Shown here: one piece after another, positions 14,157-17,382 of the stretch
Layout of the letters: each line of letters opens with the position of its first letter
How positions within the stretch are numbered: the first letter of the stretch is position 1
NCBI GenBank assembly: GCA_036559965.1
Contig: DATBSD010000164.1
Coordinates: 1-17,382 of the forward strand
Direction of reading: 5' to 3'
Length of the DNA: 17,382 nt
Source: CSP1-4 sp036559965
Lineage (GTDB): Bacteria; Chloroflexota; Limnocylindria; Limnocylindrales; CSP1-4
Translations under genes and position numbers: made by a program
The notes under the pieces: generated by a model
What the model saw: only the letters and a program-made list of their open reading frames with translations
What the model was told of the DNA's origin: nothing
Databases searched by the model: none

Positions 14157-14605
14157 GGCCGCACCCGCCGCCGCTCGTCGAGCTCGGCCTGGAGGATGAG
14201 CCGAGCCGCTTCGCGGTCGACGGCACGGCGCCGGCGCTCGCGGGCGGCGGCCGAAGGCGGGCCACCCGATCGGCCGCGCGACGGGCGACCCAGGTTGGCC
14301 TCGGCAGCCTGGGATGTCCATGCCTCGTCTCGGAAGGTCCAGGGCAGGCCGAGCGGCTCGACGACGGCGGCCACCCAGGCCCGCGTCGCGATCGCCTGGG
14401 CACCCTCGCGCCCGTCGCTGTGGCGCGGCAAGCCGACGACGATGGCCGCGATGTCGTTGGCGGCGATGATGCCGCGCAATCGATGGCCGTCGGCCGCGGG
14501 ACTCCGGCGCATGACGGTCTCGATGCCCCGCCCGGTGCCAGCCACGGTCTCCCCGATCGCCAGCCCGATGCGCCTGTCGCCGAGATCGATCGCCAGCAGC
14601 CTCAC
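14153..14605 (-). CDS. ruvX: RuvX/YqgF family putative Holliday junction resolvase / pre-16S rRNA nuclease
   Basis: YqgF proteins have an RNase H-like fold and are linked to 5' processing of pre-16S rRNA and to junction cleavage. The 150-residue protein begins MRLLAIDLGDRRIGLAIGE, with D7 the first acidic active-site residue. IAAIVVGLP (52-60) and VDREAARLILQAELDERR (129-146, with D130) match the family. The segment normally DERLT reads FRDEAWTSQA (91-100), so arginine after DE is replaced by alanine. A basic insertion (108-128) is also present. The start is GTG at 14605, overlapping the previous stop by four bases (GTGA). The frame open to 14788 is shadow. ruvX-mltG adjacency is widespread. 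Confidence 0.9.
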   Translation of the reverse strand: MRLLAIDLGDRRIGLAIGETVAGTGRGIETVMRRSPAADGHRLRGIIAANDIAAIVVGLPRHSDGREGAQAIATRAWVAAVVEPLGLPWTFRDEAWTSQAAEANLGRPSRGRSGGPPSAAARERRRRAVDREAARLILQAELDERRRVRP

Positions 14606-16563
14606 GGGCCGCTCGGCGTCGGTGGCACGACCGTCACCGTGGTGCGGTCGCCATCCGGGATGGTCGCCACGTAGAACGGCCAGGTCTCGATCTCGACCGC
14701 GCCGAAGGCACCCAGGGCATCCTCGGCCTCGAAGACGGATCGACCGCGGACGAGGGTCAGGAGCTGCTCGATATCTGGCGGCCGCCATGCCTGCCCGCTG
14801 GCGCCGATCTCGAAGCTGACCACGCCGCCGTCGACGGTCGGCGAGCCGATGGTCGTCGAGACCGACTCCGGAAAGAGCTCCGCCCCCTGGGGAACCTCGG
14901 AGGCCAGCGCCTCGGCCGCCAGCGGCTCGAGCACGCCGGTATCCACGGCGACGACCTGCCCGGTCGACGAGAGGGCCAGCTCGAAGGTCCGGGCGTTGCG
15001 TCCGACAAGCCCCGCGAGGGATGGCTCGGCGGCGACCTTGCCCGTCCTGGCCGTCTCGGGGATGAGCGACGTGCCTTGCGGCACCGTGGCCGGGTCGCCG
15101 AGCGCGGCCGTCATCTGCTGGTCGAGGGCCTTGGTCAGCTCGGCGACGGCCAGGTCGACGTCTTCCTGCGAGACGCGTGGCGACTCCGTCCGCACCCCAC
15201 CCGACGTCTCGTCGCCGTTGGTGACCTTGAGCAGCACGGGATTCGTGCCCGAGGGAACGTTCTGGATGGCGTTCGCGGGCACGTTGCCTGCCGGACCTGC
15301 CTTGACCGCCTCGACGCGTACCGACGCCTGGCCGGGGTCGACGGTGAAGCCCCGGAACTTGCCCTTCGGCACCTTGACGCTCGACAGCGTCCGGAAGCGG
15401 ACGTTGGAGTCGGTCGCGACGATCGCGCCCTTGGGGATCGTCATCTGGCCGGTCGGATCGAGGTTCGAGAACGTGACCGTGCCGCGCGCGGCCTTCTCCG
15501 TGACCTTGGTGCCGGTCGACCGGAAGTCGCCCTTGGCGGCCAGCGGGATGGTGACCAACTCGGCCGGGATCACGCCGTTGGCGATGTCGGGCTCGATGGC
15601 CGTGGGGTCGGCCACGACCGTTCTGGTGACCGGGCCGATGGCCTCGAGCGGGGGTGCGACGGTGATGGTCGCCTGTGGCAACACGAGGACCGCTGTCGCG
15701 ACGAGCACCACCGCCAGCACGCCGACCACGGCCACGATGCCCAGCAGCCCGCCGCGGCCACCCAGGGCGCCGGTCGAGCGCACCGGGCCGCCGACGACCG
15801 GCAACGCCCCGGATGAGCGCGGGCCGAGCGTGTGGCCGGCGGATCCAGCGGTCGCGCCAGCGGCCACTGCTGCTGCTGCTGCAACCGGAACGACCGTCGT
15901 CTCCGCGTCGGGGTCGGACGGGGCGGCCGGCGGGCCAGGCTTCGCAGGGATCGCTTCGGCCGCCGGTCCATCAGCCGCGCCCGACGCATCGGCTGCTCCC
16001 GGCGCCACGATCGGCGACGGTGTGCCTTCGACTTCGAGGGCACTCGCCGCTGCGACACCGGCGGTCGCCGCTGCGGCAGCCTTCCGTTTGCGCCGGCTCG
16101 TCGCCTTGACGACCGGCTCCGCCGCTGTCGGCGGGGCGTCCGGGGTCGCCGCGGCATCAGCCGGTGGAGCGTCCGCGGCCGTGACGGCCGCTGCCGCTGC
16201 CGCCGCCGCGATCGGCGGCACGTGGCTGGGTGTGGCTGCAGCAGCCGCGGCGCCTGCGGTCGATCCGTCAGCATCGGCCGGTGCGACCGGTGCGGCGATG
16301 GCCGTCTCGTACTCGGCGACCGACGCGTAGGCGGCCAGCCCGGCGCTCACGGCGATGGCACGGACACCGGGCTCGGTCGTCACGACCGACGCCTGACGGG
16401 GCAGCTCCTGCGCTTCCCTGGCGAGCAGTCGGAAGTTGATGCGCGATGTGCCGAGGCGGGATCCCGGCGGCAGGACGAGGGCGATGCGATGATCCTGGCT
16501 GCCACGCAATCGGGCGATGGCGGTCGTGATCTCGTCGTCCTGGTCGAGGAAGATGACGGCCAC
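14602..16563 (-). CDS. Single-pass membrane protein with baseplate J-like extracytoplasmic region
   Basis: The 653-residue protein has four parts. An N-terminal cytoplasmic domain (1-90) has FLDQDDEITTAIARLRGSQD and IALVLPPGSRLGTSRINFRL, an alpha/beta pattern I have seen only as an uncharacterised domain. An alanine/proline-rich low-complexity linker (about 90-270) includes a basic SRRKRK patch (156-161). One membrane segment lies at about 272-295. An exported region has RGTVTFSNLDPTGQMTIPKG (360-379), RFRTLSSVKVP and VEAVKAGPAGNVPANAIQNV (417-436), which resembles phage baseplate J/gp47 domains. No other tail or contractile-injection gene is present, so it is probably an envelope protein rather than phage. 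The start is GTG at 16563, five bases after the FtsA-like gene. Topology (cytoplasm-in) is inferred from the basic residues before the segment. Confidence 0.8.
   Translation of the reverse strand: MAVIFLDQDDEITTAIARLRGSQDHRIALVLPPGSRLGTSRINFRLLAREAQELPRQASVVTTEPGVRAIAVSAGLAAYASVAEYETAIAAPVAPADADGSTAGAAAAAATPSHVPPIAAAAAAAAVTAADAPPADAAATPDAPPTAAEPVVKATSRRKRKAAAAATAGVAAASALEVEGTPSPIVAPGAADASGAADGPAAEAIPAKPGPPAAPSDPDAETTVVPVAAAAAVAAGATAGSAGHTLGPRSSGALPVVGGPVRSTGALGGRGGLLGIVAVVGVLAVVLVATAVLVLPQATITVAPPLEAIGPVTRTVVADPTAIEPDIANGVIPAELVTIPLAAKGDFRSTGTKVTEKAARGTVTFSNLDPTGQMTIPKGAIVATDSNVRFRTLSSVKVPKGKFRGFTVDPGQASVRVEAVKAGPAGNVPANAIQNVPSGTNPVLLKVTNGDETSGGVRTESPRVSQEDVDLAVAELTKALDQQMTAALGDPATVPQGTSLIPETARTGKVAAEPSLAGLVGRNARTFELALSSTGQVVAVDTGVLEPLAAEALASEVPQGAELFPESVSTTIGSPTVDGGVVSFEIGASGQAWRPPDIEQLLTLVRGRSVFEAEDALGAFGAVEIETWPFYVATIPDGDRTTVTVVPPTPSGP
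15867..15882. repeat. Trinucleotide run (CTG)5 in the alanine-rich linker
   Basis: Sixteen bases of uninterrupted CTG repeat (CAG on the coding strand) encode part of the alanine run PVAAAAAVAAGA. Such simple runs can change length by slippage. The effect would be only a change in linker alanines, as the repeat keeps frame. Confidence 0.6.
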
Positions 16564-16568
16564 GAGGC

Positions 16569-17382
16569 TCAGACCTTCATGGCTCGCAGCACGCGTCGCA
16601 GGGCGGTGTCGAGCGGCGACTCCGTCGAGGCCATCTCGATCGCCTGGTAGGCAAGGCCGAGCGGCGTCACGTCCTGCTGATCGACGAGCAATTTCGTGTC
16701 GTCCCGGATGGCGGTCACCTCGGATGGCGTGATGATCGAGACCTGCGGCGGTCTGCTGAAGGGTAGATGCTTCGCGAGATCCGGGTCACCGAGGGCCTCG
16801 GCGAGCTGAGGCAGGCGCGATCCACCGCCGCACAGATGGATGCGTCCAGGCAGCAACTCGCCGCCGGCCAGCTCCTCGAGCACGAGCTCGACACCGGCCG
16901 CCCAGACGTGGACGTCGTCGGCGATGATGCGCGCCACCTCGTCGGGCTGCTCGACGGGCAGGCCGCGTGCGAAGTCGACCTTGATCGACTCCGCTCGCTG
17001 GAAGGGCAGATCAAGCCGATCGGCGAGCGACTTCGTGAACGCCCGACCCCCGAGCGCGAACATGCGCGTGCCCTCGATGCCGCCCTGGCGCACGAGGGCG
17101 ACGTCGGTCGTGCCGCCACCGACGTCGATGAACAGTGCACCGGCCTGCTGGACCGCGTCGCCACTCAGGCAGCGGGCCACCGCGTACGGCTCGGCCACGA
17201 CCGCCAGCAGCTCCAGGTCGAGGCGGCTCGCGACGCTCTGAAGGGCGCCCAGGTGGACCAGCGGCGCGAACGCGTTGAAGATCGAGATGCGTACGTGGCG
17301 GCCCTGGAAGCCGACCGGGTTCGTGACCGCGTAGCCGTCGATCTGGGCCCCGGTCACGGCGGCATGCACGAGCCGCACGTCG
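16569..17382 (-). CDS. FtsA-family (ASKHA) ATPase, 5' end beyond window
   Basis: 270 residues are visible, ending at TGA 16569-16571; the frame is still open at the right edge. Numbering from the GTG at 17378, the pattern follows FtsA: an SHS2/1C-like part (DGYAVTNPVGFQGRHVRISI, 14-33), the phosphate-2 motif FIDVGGGTTDVALV (83-96), GGRAFTKSLADRL (110-122), AESIKVDFARG (129-139) and the adenosine motif HLCGGGSRLPQLAEAL (181-196). FtsA polymerises on the membrane and tethers FtsZ; PilM of type IV pili is a related alternative. The last 13 residues, DTALRRVLRAMKV, look like an amphipathic membrane-targeting helix. No ftsZ or pil gene is visible here; the next gene is a membrane protein. It may be a paralogue rather than the division FtsA. 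Confidence 0.83.
   Translation of the reverse strand, partial: DVRLVHAAVTGAQIDGYAVTNPVGFQGRHVRISIFNAFAPLVHLGALQSVASRLDLELLAVVAEPYAVARCLSGDAVQQAGALFIDVGGGTTDVALVRQGGIEGTRMFALGGRAFTKSLADRLDLPFQRAESIKVDFARGLPVEQPDEVARIIADDVHVWAAGVELVLEELAGGELLPGRIHLCGGGSRLPQLAEALGDPDLAKHLPFSRPPQVSIITPSEVTAIRDDTKLLVDQQDVTPLGLAYQAIEMASTESPLDTALRRVLRAMKV

Noticed and set aside
14083..14403. Upstream extension of the mltG frame into ruvX
   Set aside because: Low-complexity shadow composition, while GTG at 14082 has a ribosome binding site and starts just before the basic segment and membrane anchor.
14849..16330. 493-codon plus-strand frame rich in Ala, Ser and Thr
   Set aside because: It mirrors the alanine-rich linker and repeat regions of the baseplate-J-domain gene. 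The minus frame has a clear membrane segment and domain pattern.
14602..16563. Prophage or contractile injection system indicated by the baseplate J-like domain
   Set aside because: No sheath, tube, spike, terminase, portal or integrase-linked genes are present. The protein has a membrane anchor and core genes on one side, so a phage origin of the locus is not supported.

Overview
This window is a dense, high-GC (roughly 70%) stretch of bacterial chromosome in which every recognisable gene lies on the minus strand. Transcription therefore runs from position 17382 down to 1, and gene gaps are under about 75 bp. The gene set (scpA-scpB-rluB, xseA-xseB-dxs-tlyA-nadK, ruvX-mltG, Xaa-Pro peptidase-efp), many GTG/TTG starts, SHOCT proteins and an FtsA-like gene paired with a single-pass baseplate-J-domain protein suggest a GC-rich Chloroflexota bacterium (Limnocylindria/Ellin6529-like). 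An actinobacterial-type lineage is the alternative. This placement is inference from gene content and was not checked against any database.

Region A (17382-12760 downward) is an envelope block. It holds a truncated FtsA-family ATPase, a membrane-anchored protein with an alanine-rich linker and a baseplate J-like extracytoplasmic part, ruvX, and the lytic transglycosylase mltG. A possible 25-codon ORF sits between ruvX and mltG. Region B (12760-10518) holds an M24 Xaa-Pro peptidase, efp and a chagasin-like lipoprotein. The best-looking promoter and ribosome binding site are just before efp.

Region C (10507-5172) carries xseA, xseB, dxs, tlyA and nadK. The order resembles the Firmicutes xse-ispA-dxs-tlyA cluster but without ispA. 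Region D (5175-2298) holds a XerD-type recombinase, a PH-SHOCT membrane protein, a site-2-protease-like M50 peptidase and an HD-domain protein. Region E (2298-1) is the chromosome-condensation pair scpA-scpB, followed by an RsuA/RluB pseudouridine synthase that runs off the left edge.

Most neighbours touch through ATGA, GTGA or TGATG junctions or a few bases, so one or two long, translationally coupled transcripts are likely. I see no tRNA, rRNA, CRISPR array, insertion sequence, prophage or convincing rho-independent terminator. The window is mainly core genome. The least understood part is the FtsA-like/baseplate-J pair at the right end. Smaller oddities are an EF-P with Arg at the modification position, a Dxs with altered cofactor-site motifs, a chagasin-like inhibitor lacking one of its loops, and a seven-proline run in ScpA.
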